A stretch of 64,000 nt of DNA from Prevotella melaninogenica ATCC 25845 (GCF_000144405.1 NC_014370.1:308501-372500); one strand, 5' to 3'. Numbered from the stretch's first letter, positions 1 to 9,867 are shown. Program-made: numbers and translations. Notes: generated by a model not told the origin, from the sequence alone.

Positions 1-614
1 TCACGTGTAAGGTTGGTGAAGATGCCTCCTACAAACTCTAAACCACCTATACGATGCTGATGGATAGCATGGCTGGAACACTCCATGAACGCATATTCGC
101 AGCCTGCCTCAACCATCTTGGCAAGTAGACAGTTAAGTTCTATTGGGTCTGGAGTAGTGTGACTTGCAGGAACTTCCTCATCATTAATATAGTTACATAC
201 GGTAGAGAGTAAGCCTACCTTATGACCGAACTCACGGAACATTCTATATAATAAGGTGGCAATGGTTGTCTTACCGTTCGTTCCAGTTACACCAACCAAC
301 TTTAGTTTGCGTGATGGTTCTCCATAGAACATTGTGGCAACCTTTCCTGCTTCTTCCTCAGTTGATGCTACCTGAATGTATGTTACCTTTTCATTCAGTT
401 CCTCAGGCATATCTTCAAGTAGAATTGCTACGGCTCCTAACTCAATAGCTTTGCTAATGAATTTATGTCCGTCTACCTGTGTTCCTTTCATTGCGATGAA
501 CAAGTGGCCGTTCTCTATCTTACGACTATCAATGTTCACTCCTTTAATCTCAACGTCAATATTGCCTTGGCTGGCAATAACCTTAACGTTTTTGAGTAAT
601 TCGCTTAACTTCAT
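1..614 (-). CDS. murE: MurE, UDP-MurNAc-tripeptide ligase, 5' part only
   Basis: This is the N-terminal third of the cytoplasmic ligase that adds the third amino acid (meso-diaminopimelate in Gram-negatives) to UDP-MurNAc-L-Ala-D-Glu. The gene runs off the left edge, so about 204 residues are visible. The protein begins [10 protein letters not shown]. It carries the ATP-binding loop GTNGKTT, followed by the HTTPDP segment that is typical of MurE substrate binding. It lies about 65 bp downstream of the PBP gene on the same strand, in the standard mraZ-rsmH-ftsL-ftsI-murE order, so it is probably part of that operon. The specificity motif that would prove DAP use is outside the window. Confidence 0.93.
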   Translation of the reverse strand, partial: MKLSELLKNVKVIASQGNIDVEIKGVNIDSRKIENGHLFIAMKGTQVDGHKFISKAIELGAVAILLEDMPEELNEKVTYIQVASTEEEAGKVATMFYGEPSRKLKLVGVTGTNGKTTIATLLYRMFREFGHKVGLLSTVCNYINDEEVPASHTTPDPIELNCLLAKMVEAGCEYAFMECSSHAIHQHRIGGLEFVGGIFTNLTR

Positions 615-679
615 ATCTTTGTTCTTTTCTTATTCTTTATGATTGTAATCGAAGTGTTCTGCCTTTGTGAAGTGAATGT

Positions 680-2839
680 TTATCCCATTCTTAATTCACA
701 TTTCATGCCCTTCTTAACCTTCTCGCCCGGTGCAACGCTTTGTTTAATAACACGACCTCTACCGGTAAGTATTACTTTAATACCAAGTTTCTCCATCAAG
801 TAAACAGCGTCGCGAGCACCCATGCCATGGACGTCAGGGACTATGTTGGCTTTTGGTGTTTGCTCCTTTTGGAAGGTCAATGACTTTCCTTTTATGGTGG
901 TAGTTCCCCATATAGGATTACCAAATGGGTAAGCACCGTTCCAACCATTCGTTATTTGGAAGCCGAGAGAATTCAACACATAGTCTGTTGCAAGCAGGTT
1001 GCCTGTCTTTGCTGTAGGGATTGTTACAGATGAAGCATCGTGTGCATCAGTAACATTCAGCTTCAGACTTTGTGCCATAATGCCTTCCGCAATGTGGTGG
1101 AATACAACACCACTCATGCCACCTCCGGATGCTGGAAGTCCTGTCTTCTGTATGCAGACAATACAACTGTAACGTGGTTTGTCGGCAGGGAAGAAGCCTG
1201 CAAAGCTGAGGAGATAGTTTGTTCCACCAGTCTTATAACCCAAGGCTCCCTTTGACATCTGGGCAGTACCAGTCTTACCTGCAACGAGGAATTTGTCAGA
1301 GCCAGCCTTCTTACCCAAGCCTTCAGAAACAACTTCCGTCAGAATGCGTGTAATATTCTTGATGGTACTTTCCTTTGCAATACGCTCTTTTAATACCTTT
1401 GGCGGATTGTTATAGATGACTTCGCCATTTTTTACAATCTGTTTTACAAATCGTGGCTGCATTAGCTTACCACCATTGGCAATCGCATTATAGAAGGTAA
1501 GAGTCGATATTGGTGGTATCTGTGTCTCATAACCAATACTCATCCATGGCAAAGCTGTGGCACTCCAGTTGTCATACTGACCATGACTATTCTTATGTGG
1601 CATGCGGATTCGTGCTGGTGAATAGCCTACAATAGGGACATGGAAATCGGTTGCAAGACCTAAGTCGTAGATACCTTGAACGAATTTCTCTGGGTTCTTG
1701 TGATAGTGCATGTCAATGATACGACTGACACCGATGTTTGAACTGTATTTCAAAGTCCATGGTAGCGTCAGCGTTCCATATCCTCCACGTGTCCAGTTGT
1801 GGTCCTTCATGTCTCGTCCGTACATATTCCATACACCCGGTCCAGTCTGAACGGTGTACATAGTATCAACGAGTCCATCATCAAGGACGGTCATAATAGA
1901 GGCTGTCTTAAAGACAGAACCAGGCTCAAGCAAGTCACTTACGGCATGATTTTTAACCTCTCTATATTCGCCATCACTACATTTATCTAAGTTGACAATA
2001 GCCTTCACGTCACCAGTTGCGACTTCCATCACAATAGCAACACCTACGTTACCATTTACATTAGGGTCTTTCAGCTCGTCTAATAAGGCACGCTCTGCTA
2101 AGTCTTGCATGCTGACGTCAATGGTAGTTATGATGTCGGCACCATCAATTGGTGCTGTATCCGTGATATCAAGGAACTTGTTACGAACCTTACGACGGTG
2201 GATGATACCATTTGTACCACGCAGAATAGAGTCGTATGAAAGTTCTAATCCACAGCGAGCTGTATCTTTTGCACCGAACATATCGCCTATCGTACGTTGA
2301 GCGAGTGAGCCAAACGGGCGACGACGTGCGTTAAACTCATCCCAGTGGAATCCACTCTTATATTTAGAAAGGTGGAAAATAGGGAGGCTCTGTATCTCTT
2401 TAAATGTGTTATAGTCTATGCGCTCGTTCCATATTGCCCAATGCTTACTCTCCTTGTGGTAGCCTTCCATGAGGTACTTCTTGAAGTAGGCTGCTGATTT
2501 CTCAGGGAAGATGTTATTCAATCCCTTGCTGATATAGTTGATGCTATCGACAAACGCTGTGTCGTTTCCAGCAGCTTTGAGTGCGTTGAAGTCCATGTAA
2601 ACCTTAAATTCAGGTAATGAACTTGCCATAAGTTGCCCATTACAGCTTAGGATATTACCTCTGGTAGGCTTTACTGTGACGCTGTCTTTCTTTTGAGAAG
2701 CAGCAACTTCCAGCCAGTAGGTTCTACCTGCAGTCATGGTGTAGATAGTCTTACCAATAACAGCTACAGCTACAAGCGACATGATGATCGCTATAACGCT
2801 GTAGCGAGGCATTACTTTGCTATTATCAAACTTACTCAT
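680..2839 (-). CDS. ftsI: Penicillin-binding protein 2/FtsI-type transpeptidase with C-terminal PASTA domain
   Basis: This is the septal peptidoglycan transpeptidase of the division machinery, anchored in the inner membrane with a periplasmic catalytic domain. The 719-residue product has one N-terminal membrane segment (about 11-33) and a dimerisation region starting near TRGNIL. The three active-site motifs are SVFK (308-311, with the acylated Ser), SSN (366-368) and KTG (522-524). A single PASTA domain occupies about 665-719. A PASTA tail is usual for the Bacteroidota protein of this locus but absent from E. coli FtsI. It lies 3 bp downstream of the FtsL-like gene and is probably translationally coupled to it. 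SpoVD/PBP2B-type names are equally valid for this family. Confidence 0.93.
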   Translation of the reverse strand: MSKFDNSKVMPRYSVIAIIMSLVAVAVIGKTIYTMTAGRTYWLEVAASQKKDSVTVKPTRGNILSCNGQLMASSLPEFKVYMDFNALKAAGNDTAFVDSINYISKGLNNIFPEKSAAYFKKYLMEGYHKESKHWAIWNERIDYNTFKEIQSLPIFHLSKYKSGFHWDEFNARRRPFGSLAQRTIGDMFGAKDTARCGLELSYDSILRGTNGIIHRRKVRNKFLDITDTAPIDGADIITTIDVSMQDLAERALLDELKDPNVNGNVGVAIVMEVATGDVKAIVNLDKCSDGEYREVKNHAVSDLLEPGSVFKTASIMTVLDDGLVDTMYTVQTGPGVWNMYGRDMKDHNWTRGGYGTLTLPWTLKYSSNIGVSRIIDMHYHKNPEKFVQGIYDLGLATDFHVPIVGYSPARIRMPHKNSHGQYDNWSATALPWMSIGYETQIPPISTLTFYNAIANGGKLMQPRFVKQIVKNGEVIYNNPPKVLKERIAKESTIKNITRILTEVVSEGLGKKAGSDKFLVAGKTGTAQMSKGALGYKTGGTNYLLSFAGFFPADKPRYSCIVCIQKTGLPASGGGMSGVVFHHIAEGIMAQSLKLNVTDAHDASSVTIPTAKTGNLLATDYVLNSLGFQITNGWNGAYPFGNPIWGTTTIKGKSLTFQKEQTPKANIVPDVHGMGARDAVYLMEKLGIKVILTGRGRVIKQSVAPGEKVKKGMKCELRMG

Positions 2840-2842
2840 ATC

Positions 2843-3436
2843 CTATTTCTCGGGTACATCTATAATATAAGGTGGACGGTCAGACATTTTCAGTACACTG
2901 TCCTTTCTTGTTTTCAATATCTCAAGTATATGGCTCTCACGTGTCTTCTCTGTGAGTTGACTACTACTTGAAAGTGCACGATACTTAGCGTCCTCTAACT
3001 CTTTTTGCAACTTATCAATCTCAATAAGGTACTTCTGTACACTGTATCGATTTGATATGTAGACGATAGTGAAAATCACAGCGGTGATAATCAACCAGAT
3101 GTTATTACGTAGGAGTCGTGTAGAGAGGATGTCACCTCCAAGAATCTTTCTTAGTGTGAAGTTTGATGATTGTGGTTGCTCATCTTCGCGTGCTTGCTCC
3201 TCAATGGCAGCTTTAATCTTTTCTACTTCAACCTCTTCTTCTATTCTTTTTTCTTCCTCCTCCGTTAGTGGTGTTGCTACCTCGTTATTCGCAGTAGCTT
3301 CTTGTTGATCTTCTATAGTCTCTGCCTTAACGAGTGGCTCTGTGACGTTTATGCTCTCTTCAGTGAAAGCAGTCTGATCTTCTGTGAGAGGATGCTCCGT
3401 CAGCGTTGGATTCTTCTTGTCGTTCTCGTCATTCAT
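2843..3436 (-). CDS. FtsL-like division protein
   Basis: This 197-residue protein is probably the FtsL-type partner of the septal PBP. The first 90 or so residues are acidic, Glu-rich and presumably disordered. A single membrane segment lies around 112-130, followed by a short periplasmic coiled coil of about 35 residues with heptad-like Leu spacing. The identification rests on position (between rsmH and the PBP gene) and topology, because FtsL sequences are poorly conserved. The start overlaps the end of rsmH by 8 bp. The long acidic cytoplasmic tail is far longer than the E. coli one but is common in Bacteroidota. Confidence 0.8.
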   Translation of the reverse strand: MNDENDKKNPTLTEHPLTEDQTAFTEESINVTEPLVKAETIEDQQEATANNEVATPLTEEEEKRIEEEVEVEKIKAAIEEQAREDEQPQSSNFTLRKILGGDILSTRLLRNNIWLIITAVIFTIVYISNRYSVQKYLIEIDKLQKELEDAKYRALSSSSQLTEKTRESHILEILKTRKDSVLKMSDRPPYIIDVPEK

Positions 3437-4373
3437 TTGCTTTCTTTTCTGCTATTCTTAGTTTTGCACTTCGGCTTCGTGGGTTGCGTTCTTGTTCGTC
3501 GTTACTTGCAGTGATAACTTTGTTATTGACTAATCGGAATGGCGTTTCTATTCGTCCGAAGAAGTCTTGTTTCACTTTACCCTCTATATTTCCTGACTTC
3601 ATAATGTTCTTTACCATTCTATCCTCTAAGGAGTGGTAGGTAATAACCGATAGTCTACCGCCAGGGCGAAGCAGTTCGGTTGCTGCCATAAGCATTTCCT
3701 TCAAGGCATCCATCTCGTGGTTTACTTCGATGCGAAGGGCTTGAAACATTTTTGCCATGTCTTTCTTTTCGCGTGCCCGCTGAAAGAAAGGTTCGATGGT
3801 TGTCAGTAAGTCGTTCGTTGTTTTATATGTTTTCTGTCCTCTTGCCTTAACGATGGCTGAGGCGATGCGGCGCGACTGCTTCAGTTCTCCGTAGAGGTAG
3901 AGTATGTCTGCCAATCGTTCTTCATCGTAGTCGTTGAGAATGTCGGCAGCTGTTATTCCTGCTCGTTTGTTCATTCTCATGTCGAGTGGAGCTTCGAAGC
4001 GGAAAGAAAACCCACGTGTCTCATCATCAAAGTGATGGCTGCTAACACCAAGGTCGGCAAGTAGTCCGTCTATGTATCCTACGTCATAATACCGCATCCA
4101 GTTCTTCAGGTATCTGAAGTTGGAGCGAACAAAGGTGAAGCGGTCTACCTGTTCATCGCTTAAGCCCATGTTGTCAATATTCTGTTCGGCATCAGCATCT
4201 TGGTCGAAGCTGTAAAGATGACTGTCCTCTGCTAAGCGAGAAAGAATCTCTCGGCTATGACCTCCACCTCCGAAAGTTACATCCACGTAGACTCCGTTGG
4301 CATGTAGGTTCAATCCTTCTATGCTTTCGTTGAGGAGTACTGGGATATGATAACATTCTGCAGTCTTAATCAT
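3429..4373 (-). CDS. rsmH: 16S rRNA (cytosine-1402-N4)-methyltransferase RsmH
   Basis: This SAM-dependent enzyme methylates N4 of C1402 in the decoding centre of 16S rRNA. The 314-residue length is normal. The protein begins with the HIPVL segment, and the SAM-binding motif DVTFGGGGHS lies near residues 32-41. The family motifs LADLGVSSHHFD and GGRLSVITYHSLEDR are also present. It sits 23 bp after mraZ and overlaps the FtsL-like gene, the classic dcw cluster order. Confidence 0.96.
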   Translation of the reverse strand: MIKTAECYHIPVLLNESIEGLNLHANGVYVDVTFGGGGHSREILSRLAEDSHLYSFDQDADAEQNIDNMGLSDEQVDRFTFVRSNFRYLKNWMRYYDVGYIDGLLADLGVSSHHFDDETRGFSFRFEAPLDMRMNKRAGITAADILNDYDEERLADILYLYGELKQSRRIASAIVKARGQKTYKTTNDLLTTIEPFFQRAREKKDMAKMFQALRIEVNHEMDALKEMLMAATELLRPGGRLSVITYHSLEDRMVKNIMKSGNIEGKVKQDFFGRIETPFRLVNNKVITASNDEQERNPRSRSAKLRIAEKKANE

Positions 4374-4396
4374 GCTGTTGATTCTTTTGTGGTTGA

Positions 4397-4882
4397 CTAA
4401 TCGTTGTCTTGTGAAGGGGTATCAAGCGAGATGGCTCCTTCCATGCCCATGGTTTCTTCCATGGCCTTGCTGAATTCTTCAGCCGACATGAATGGCTCGT
4501 TATTTTCACCGTTCGCCCAGATTTCAATGCAATCGTCCATTCCTGTAAACCTAATCTGCTGGTCGATATTCGCCATTTTTAGATATCGTTTTGGGATGAG
4601 GAAACGACCGTTTCCGTCCAATGTAATCATCTCAACATCTGTGACATACTGGCGATAAATCATCTGGTCGCGACGGCTCCAGCGGCTCAAACGCTTGCGG
4701 AGTGCGTCCATTCGTTCGTTCCATACAGACTCGGGATAGAGAACTAAGCATGGCTCGAAGATATCTTTGCGCAATATCAGCGATTCCTCGCCTGATGCGT
4801 TGAGCACCTTGCGGAAGACTGCAGGCAGGAAGGCTCTTCCTTTTGCGTCTGTTTTTGCTTCGATATTGCCTAAGAATCTCAT
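4397..4882 (-). CDS. mraZ: Transcriptional regulator MraZ
   Basis: MraZ is a ring-forming DNA-binding protein and the first gene of the division and cell-wall cluster, where it represses its own promoter in other bacteria. The 161-residue product begins MRFLGNIEAKTDAKGRAFLP. It contains the two AbrB-like repeats; the second contains DGNGRFLIPKRY. The C-terminal acidic tail (about 140-161) is an extension over the E. coli protein. A promoter -7 box lies about 30 bp upstream. I do not see the tandem MraZ boxes clearly in the leader. Confidence 0.95.
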   Translation of the reverse strand: MRFLGNIEAKTDAKGRAFLPAVFRKVLNASGEESLILRKDIFEPCLVLYPESVWNERMDALRKRLSRWSRRDQMIYRQYVTDVEMITLDGNGRFLIPKRYLKMANIDQQIRFTGMDDCIEIWANGENNEPFMSAEEFSKAMEETMGMEGAISLDTPSQDND

Positions 4883-4912
4883 GTTTATTTTTTATAAAGC
4901 TGTATTTGGCTT

Positions 4913-4920
4913 CAAAGTTA
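4913..4920 (-). promoter_or_regulatory. Promoter -7 box for mraZ (dcw operon)
   Basis: Read on the minus strand the sequence is TAACTTTG, a perfect match to the Bacteroidota -7 consensus TAnnTTTG. It is about 30 bp from the mraZ start codon, so the leader is short. Confidence 0.7.
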
Positions 4921-5159
4921 CACATTTTTCCCCACATATCCCCACTATGCTCCACAATATTTTGTTAACGACCTCTATTTTTAGAATATTAACACTTTGG
5001 CCGACGTTTCTGTCCTCTTGTCAATTGCGCTTTGTGGTGTACTTGATTTTTGCTGTGTGTTAAGCGTGTTGAGTGAGTTGTGTGGTGGTTTGAAATATAT
5101 TTACAACTATGAGGGCTTAAAATGCTAATTTAGGTCTAAAAAGTATTGTCCTGAATCCC

Positions 5160-5335
5160 TTTGTAAGTATCAGATAACCAAATGGTTATAGAGGTGGTTT
5201 TTAAAAGGTGCTTAATCGGACTTCAAAAGGGCGTTAGTAAGGGTCTTAAAGGGCACCTTTTGCAAGCTTATTGGGCGTCTTTAAGATGCTAAGAGAGCAT
5301 ATATTGAAATTGATGTTGTGAAATATTATTACAAA
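5160..5335 (+). repeat. Copy A of the 176-177 bp TTTGTAA palindromic element
   Basis: This is a 176-bp copy located between mraZ and glsA. It starts TTTGTAAG and ends TTACAAA, which are inverted ends. The centre contains two arms, near AAAAGGTGCTTAAT and GGGCACCTTTTGCAAG, that can fold into a long imperfect hairpin. The rest of the gap 4883-5627 is AT-rich with no supported gene. Confidence 0.8.
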
Positions 5336-5593
5336 ATACGTTTTTTAGTACGAGTTTTGTTGTTCCCTTTTTGCTTTTATTTCCTTCTTTTTGAGTTGCC
5401 TTTCTTTCAGTCTTTTTGGTGTATCAAAGTTGGTTTTAAGGCTCATTATGTGAAGTGGAGGATCCTAAAAATAGTGGGGTAAAATGGAGCATTTGGTTTT
5501 AAATACGAGTAATCAACGCTGTTGTTGACATGATTTTTTCTGTTTAAACATATATTTTTTGCAAAAAACGCAAGCTATTCCAAATGGTTTCGT

Positions 5594-5601
5594 TATTTTT
5601 G
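5594..5601 (+). promoter_or_regulatory. Probable -7 box for glsA
   Basis: TATTTTTG lies 27 bp before the glsA ATG and matches TAnnTTTG. I do not see a well-placed TTTG at -33, so the call rests on the -7 box and its position. Confidence 0.5.
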
Positions 5602-5627
5602 CATTTTGTTAGGAGAGAATTGAGTAC

Positions 5628-6455
5628 ATGGGTGCAGAAATAGAGAAGACGATAGACATAGACAAGATTCTAAGAGATAAGATGGGGGCGAAGGCTAAAT
5701 TCGTTCCTTCTTTTGCTGTCAATTGGCTAAAAAGAATCCTCCATGAAGATGAGGTCAATCAGTTTCTATGGGATAGTCGTGGTTTGTCAGGGACAGAATG
5801 GCTCACGGAGTGTGTTCGATATCTTGACATGACGCTGCAAATCGAAGGTTTAGAGAATCTTCCAGATAAGGATGATGGTAAGCTTTATACCTTTGTGTCA
5901 AATCATCCCCTTGGTGGACAGGATGGTGTAGCATTGGGATCGATTATCGGAAAGCACTATGATGGCAGATTTCGCTATCTGGTTAATGACTTATTACTCA
6001 ATCTTCCGGGCTTAAAACCAGTAAGTATTGGCATCAACAAAACTGGAAAACAGAGTCGTGATTTCCCTCGCATGGTTGAGGCTGGCTTTAAAAGTGATAA
6101 TCATATTTTGATGTTTCCTGCTGGACTGAATAGTCGTAAGATTAATGGGAAGATTCATGACTTAGAGTGGAAGAAGACATTTATCACCAAGAGTGTGGAG
6201 TATCAGCGTGATGTTGTTCCCATCTTCTTTGGCGGACGTAATTCTGATCGATTCTATCGTATTGCGCGTTTCAGTGATAAATACGTTAAGAAGGTGAATA
6301 TAGCGATGCTATTCCTTGTTGATGAGATGTACAGAAACGTTGGTAAAACGTTCCGTGTTGCAATAGGAAAACCAATCCCTTGGCAGACGTTTGATAAGAG
6401 TCGCACATCGATGGAATGGGCGAAATATGTTGAAGACATGGTTTATGAACTCTAA
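5628..6455 (+). CDS. glsA: GlsA-like O-acyltransferase (glycine lipid synthesis)
   Basis: This 275-residue protein of the PlsC/LPLAT superfamily probably adds the second, ester-linked acyl chain to an N-acyl amino acid to make glycine lipid, as glsA does in Bacteroides thetaiotaomicron. The acyltransferase motif is NHPLGGQDG (His93, Asp99). The spacing is HX5D rather than the HX4D of classical PlsC, because two glycines widen the loop. A second motif MFPAGLNSR lies near 157-165. It is followed at 80 bp by the GNAT-type partner on the same strand. The alternative name is a COG3176-associated hemolysin-like acyltransferase; the substrate is inferred from the pair, not from a motif. Confidence 0.8.
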   Translation: MGAEIEKTIDIDKILRDKMGAKAKFVPSFAVNWLKRILHEDEVNQFLWDSRGLSGTEWLTECVRYLDMTLQIEGLENLPDKDDGKLYTFVSNHPLGGQDGVALGSIIGKHYDGRFRYLVNDLLLNLPGLKPVSIGINKTGKQSRDFPRMVEAGFKSDNHILMFPAGLNSRKINGKIHDLEWKKTFITKSVEYQRDVVPIFFGGRNSDRFYRIARFSDKYVKKVNIAMLFLVDEMYRNVGKTFRVAIGKPIPWQTFDKSRTSMEWAKYVEDMVYEL

Positions 6456-6535
6456 AATTTAGCCTTATTAAATGATAGAATAAAGAGTTCAATCAAGCGA
6501 TTAGATTTAGAGAAAGAAAAAGATAGATAGAATAT

Positions 6536-7534
6536 ATGGAAGAAGAAATCATCCAACCCATTAGTAAGGAGCTACTCAAGAGCGAGTTGACTCCTGAACG
6601 GATGCTTCGTTCGACGAACAAAAGTCACAATGAAATTTATGTTGTGACGGCTAAGACTGCGCCAAACGTGATGAAGGAGATTGGACGTCTGCGCGAAATA
6701 GCTTTTCGTTCGGCTGGGGGTGGTACGGGCAAATCGATGGATGTCGATGAGTTCGACACGATGGAGAATTGTTGTAGACAGTTGATTGTTTGGAACCCTG
6801 AAGCGGAAGAGATTATCGGTGGATATCGTTATATCTTCGGTAGCGAGTGGGAAATAGATAAAAACGGACAGCCAAAGGTCGCAACAAGTCACATGTTCCA
6901 TTTCTCTGATAAGTTCATGAAGGAGTATGCTCCTTATACAGTTGAGCTTGGACGTTCTTTTGTTTCATTGGATTACCAGAACGTTCGTAAGAATTCTAAG
7001 AGCATCTTTGCGCTGGATAACCTTTGGGATGGACTTGGAGCGTTGACGGTGTTGTACCCTGAATGTAAGTATTTCTTCGGAAAGATGACCATGTATCCTT
7101 CTTATATCCGTCGTGGTAGGGATATGATTCTTTACTTTTTGAAGAAGTATTTTGATGATAAGGACGACCTTATTATACCGATTAAACCGTTGAAAATTGA
7201 CACTCCAACCACTGAGTTGGATGCTCTTTTCCAAGGAAATGGTTTTAAGGAGGACTATAGAATATTAAATAGAGAGATACGTGAGTTGGGATATAACATC
7301 CCTCCTTTAGTGAATGCTTATATGAATCTTTCTCCAACGATGAAACTCTTCGGTACAGCTATCAACTATGGCTTTGGTGATGTAGAGGAAACTGGTATCC
7401 TTATAGCGGTTGATGAGATTTTCGAAGAGAAGCGTGTTCGTCATATTGAGAGCTTTGTAGATGAGCATCCAGAGGCACTGAAGTTCACAAGTGGTGCTAA
7501 TAATGTTATCTATAAGGAGAAAGAAGAGCAGTAA
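6536..7534 (+). CDS. glsB: GlsB-like N-acyltransferase (GNAT, OlsB/hemolysin family)
   Basis: This 332-residue protein resembles the OlsB/GlsB family, which transfers a 3-hydroxyacyl group from ACP to the amino group of an amino acid (glycine in Bacteroides, ornithine in OlsB). The sequence has the family's GGYRYIFGSEWE and VELGRSFVSLDYQ segments. It is about 80-100 residues longer at the C-terminus than proteobacterial OlsB, as is usual in Bacteroidota. Together with the preceding acyltransferase it would give the two-step N- then O-acylation route to glycine lipids. It is the last gene of the pair and is followed by a strong hairpin terminator. Confidence 0.82.
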   Translation: MEEEIIQPISKELLKSELTPERMLRSTNKSHNEIYVVTAKTAPNVMKEIGRLREIAFRSAGGGTGKSMDVDEFDTMENCCRQLIVWNPEAEEIIGGYRYIFGSEWEIDKNGQPKVATSHMFHFSDKFMKEYAPYTVELGRSFVSLDYQNVRKNSKSIFALDNLWDGLGALTVLYPECKYFFGKMTMYPSYIRRGRDMILYFLKKYFDDKDDLIIPIKPLKIDTPTTELDALFQGNGFKEDYRILNREIRELGYNIPPLVNAYMNLSPTMKLFGTAINYGFGDVEETGILIAVDEIFEEKRVRHIESFVDEHPEALKFTSGANNVIYKEKEEQ

Positions 7535-7554
7535 TACGTTTCTTAGAAAGATAG

Positions 7555-7601
7555 AAGAAAGGCAGGTAATCCGTTGATGTTTGGATTACCTGCCTTTCTT
7601 T
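7555..7601. terminator. Bidirectional intrinsic terminator between glsB and glnN
   Basis: A near-perfect 17-18 bp stem (AGAAAGGCAGGTAATCC paired with its complement) with a 10-nt loop is followed by T-rich sequence on both strands. It ends glsB transcription, and glnN transcription from the opposite side. Confidence 0.9.
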
Positions 7602-7677
7602 TGGTACTTTCTTCGCCCCTTACAATGTTAAGTAAAGATACGAAGAAAGTGTTAATTGTCGATGAAATCGCAATCTT

Positions 7678-9867
7678 TTATCTGATAAAGAGCAGTTCGC
7701 GATACTTAGGAAGTGTCCAAAGCTCATCGCTGACCACTAACTCTAATTTATCAATCTGATATCGGATGGTTTCCATCTTTGGTGCGATAGTATCATGATA
7801 AGCGATTGCTTTTTCGCGTTGACTTTCTATTTTGTTGGCTTGTTTACGTGCATTGACAAGTTCTTCAACACCCGTCTCGATGATATTAGTGCGTTCAGCA
7901 ATCTCACGTATAATCTTTATATTACGTTCACTGAGCTGTTTTCCCTCTACATCTCCGAAGATATTGACCATATTCTGCACATTCTTCGCCAGTTGACTCT
8001 GGTAATGTGTTGCTACAGGGATGATATGGTTCATCGCCAAATCGCCCATTACACGTGCTTCTATTTGTATCTTCTTGGTGTATGTCTCCCATTTTACCTC
8101 GTTACGTGCCTCCAACTCGTTGCGCTTCATCACGTTCATCGACTCGAACATCTTGATAGAATCTTCGTCAAGGTAGCGGTCGAAGCACTTAGGACAACTT
8201 GATTCGCAATCGAGTCCACGCTTCTTGGCTTCTTCCTTCCAACTATCAGAATATCCGTTTCCATCGAAGTGAATAGGCTTACAGGTCTTGATATCTTCAC
8301 GAATGATATCGATGATTGCTGATGTCAGGTCTTCACCTTTTTCAACCAAGGTGTCAACACGCTCACTGAAACGCTCTAAAGCTTCTGCTACAGCAGTGTT
8401 CAGTACAATCATCGCAGATGCACAGTTAGCCTCAGAACCTACTGCACGGAACTCAAAGCGGTTACCTGTAAAGGCAAAAGGAGATGTGCGGTTACGGTCG
8501 GTGTTATCGATAAGTAACTCTGGAATCTCTGGAATGTCCATCTGTAAACCAGTCTTTCCAGTAAGGCTAAAGATGTTTTCCTTGTCAGCCTTTTCTATAT
8601 GCTCAAGGAGGTCACTAATCTGTTTTCCGAGGAATGAGGAGATAATAGCAGGTGGCGCTTCGTTAGCTCCAAGACGATGATCGTTGGTTGCACTCATTAC
8701 TGATGCTTTCAGAAGACCATTGTGCTTATAGACAGCCATCAAGGTTTCTACGATGAAGACTACAAAACGAAGGTTATCGTTAAGTGTCTTACCTGCTGCA
8801 TGGAGGAGAATACCAGTGTCAGTGTTTAGGCTCCAGTTGTTATGCTTACCAGAACCATTGACTCCATCGAAAGGCTTCTCATGTAGAAGAACGCGGAAAC
8901 TATGCTTGTGTGCAACCTTCTTCATGAGTGACATCAATAGCATGTTATGGTCTACAGCAAGGTTACATTCCTCAAAGATAGGAGCCAACTCAAACTGACC
9001 GGGGGCAACCTCATTGTGACGTGTCTTACAAGGAATACCCAATTCGAGTGCTTGTATCTCAAGATCCTTCATGAAAGCTTGTACACGCTCAGGGATTGTA
9101 CCGAAGTAATGGTCGTCCATTTGCTGGTTCTTTGCAGAGTCATGCCCCATCAGCGTACGGCCTGTAAGCATAAGGTCAGGGCGAGCAAAGTACAAGTCTT
9201 CATCTACAAGGAAGTATTCTTGTTCCCATCCAAGGTTAGTATGAACCTGCTTTACGTCTTGATAAAAGTATTGGCAAACCTTAGTTGCTGCAACATTAAC
9301 AGCATGGAGTGATTTTAATAATGGTGCTTTGTAGTCGAGTGCTTCTCCAGTGTAAGATATAAATATTGTAGGAATACAAAGTGTGTCTTCGATGATGAAT
9401 ACAGGACTGGTTGGGTCCCAGGCTGAATAGCCACGTGCTTCAAAGGTATTGCGGATTCCTCCATTAGGGAAAGAACTGGCGTCAGGTTCCTGTTGAACGA
9501 GTAGTTTTCCTGAGAATTCTTCAATCATTCCTCCTTTGCCATCATGCTCGACAAAGGCATCGTGTTTCTCTGCTGTACCTTCTGTTAGCGGTTGGAACCA
9601 GTGGGTGTAGTGAGTTGCTCCGTGTTCCTCTGCCCATTTCTTCATACCTTGCGCTACTGCATCTGCGATGGAACGGTCTAATCGTGAACCGTTGTCAATG
9701 ACGTCTATCAGCTTTTGGTACACATCAACAGGGAGATACTTGTACATTCTTGCACGATTAAAGACGTACTTACCGTAGAACTGTTCTGGACGTTCTGTAG
9801 GTGTCTTGACTTCTAAGGGGCGTTTTTTGAATGCTTCTTCAACAGCTCCAAATCTTAAATTTGCCAT
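7678..9867 (-). CDS. glnN: Glutamine synthetase type III
   Basis: This enzyme makes glutamine from glutamate, ammonia and ATP in the cytoplasm. The 729-residue length and sequence match GSIII (GlnN), first characterised in Bacteroides fragilis, and not the shorter GSI. Visible family blocks include the N-terminal FGAVEEAFKKRP, the catalytic EVAPGQFELAP and the nearby NDHRLGANEAPPAI. The gene stands alone with its own -7 box (TAATTTTG on the minus strand, 9898-9905) about 31 bp upstream. The stop is followed by the terminator shared with glsB. Confidence 0.96.
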   Translation of the reverse strand: MANLRFGAVEEAFKKRPLEVKTPTERPEQFYGKYVFNRARMYKYLPVDVYQKLIDVIDNGSRLDRSIADAVAQGMKKWAEEHGATHYTHWFQPLTEGTAEKHDAFVEHDGKGGMIEEFSGKLLVQQEPDASSFPNGGIRNTFEARGYSAWDPTSPVFIIEDTLCIPTIFISYTGEALDYKAPLLKSLHAVNVAATKVCQYFYQDVKQVHTNLGWEQEYFLVDEDLYFARPDLMLTGRTLMGHDSAKNQQMDDHYFGTIPERVQAFMKDLEIQALELGIPCKTRHNEVAPGQFELAPIFEECNLAVDHNMLLMSLMKKVAHKHSFRVLLHEKPFDGVNGSGKHNNWSLNTDTGILLHAAGKTLNDNLRFVVFIVETLMAVYKHNGLLKASVMSATNDHRLGANEAPPAIISSFLGKQISDLLEHIEKADKENIFSLTGKTGLQMDIPEIPELLIDNTDRNRTSPFAFTGNRFEFRAVGSEANCASAMIVLNTAVAEALERFSERVDTLVEKGEDLTSAIIDIIREDIKTCKPIHFDGNGYSDSWKEEAKKRGLDCESSCPKCFDRYLDEDSIKMFESMNVMKRNELEARNEVKWETYTKKIQIEARVMGDLAMNHIIPVATHYQSQLAKNVQNMVNIFGDVEGKQLSERNIKIIREIAERTNIIETGVEELVNARKQANKIESQREKAIAYHDTIAPKMETIRYQIDKLELVVSDELWTLPKYRELLFIR

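Noticed and set aside
7574..7759. A 61-residue ORF after glsB
   Set aside because: It begins in the loop of the terminator and runs into glnN on the other strand.
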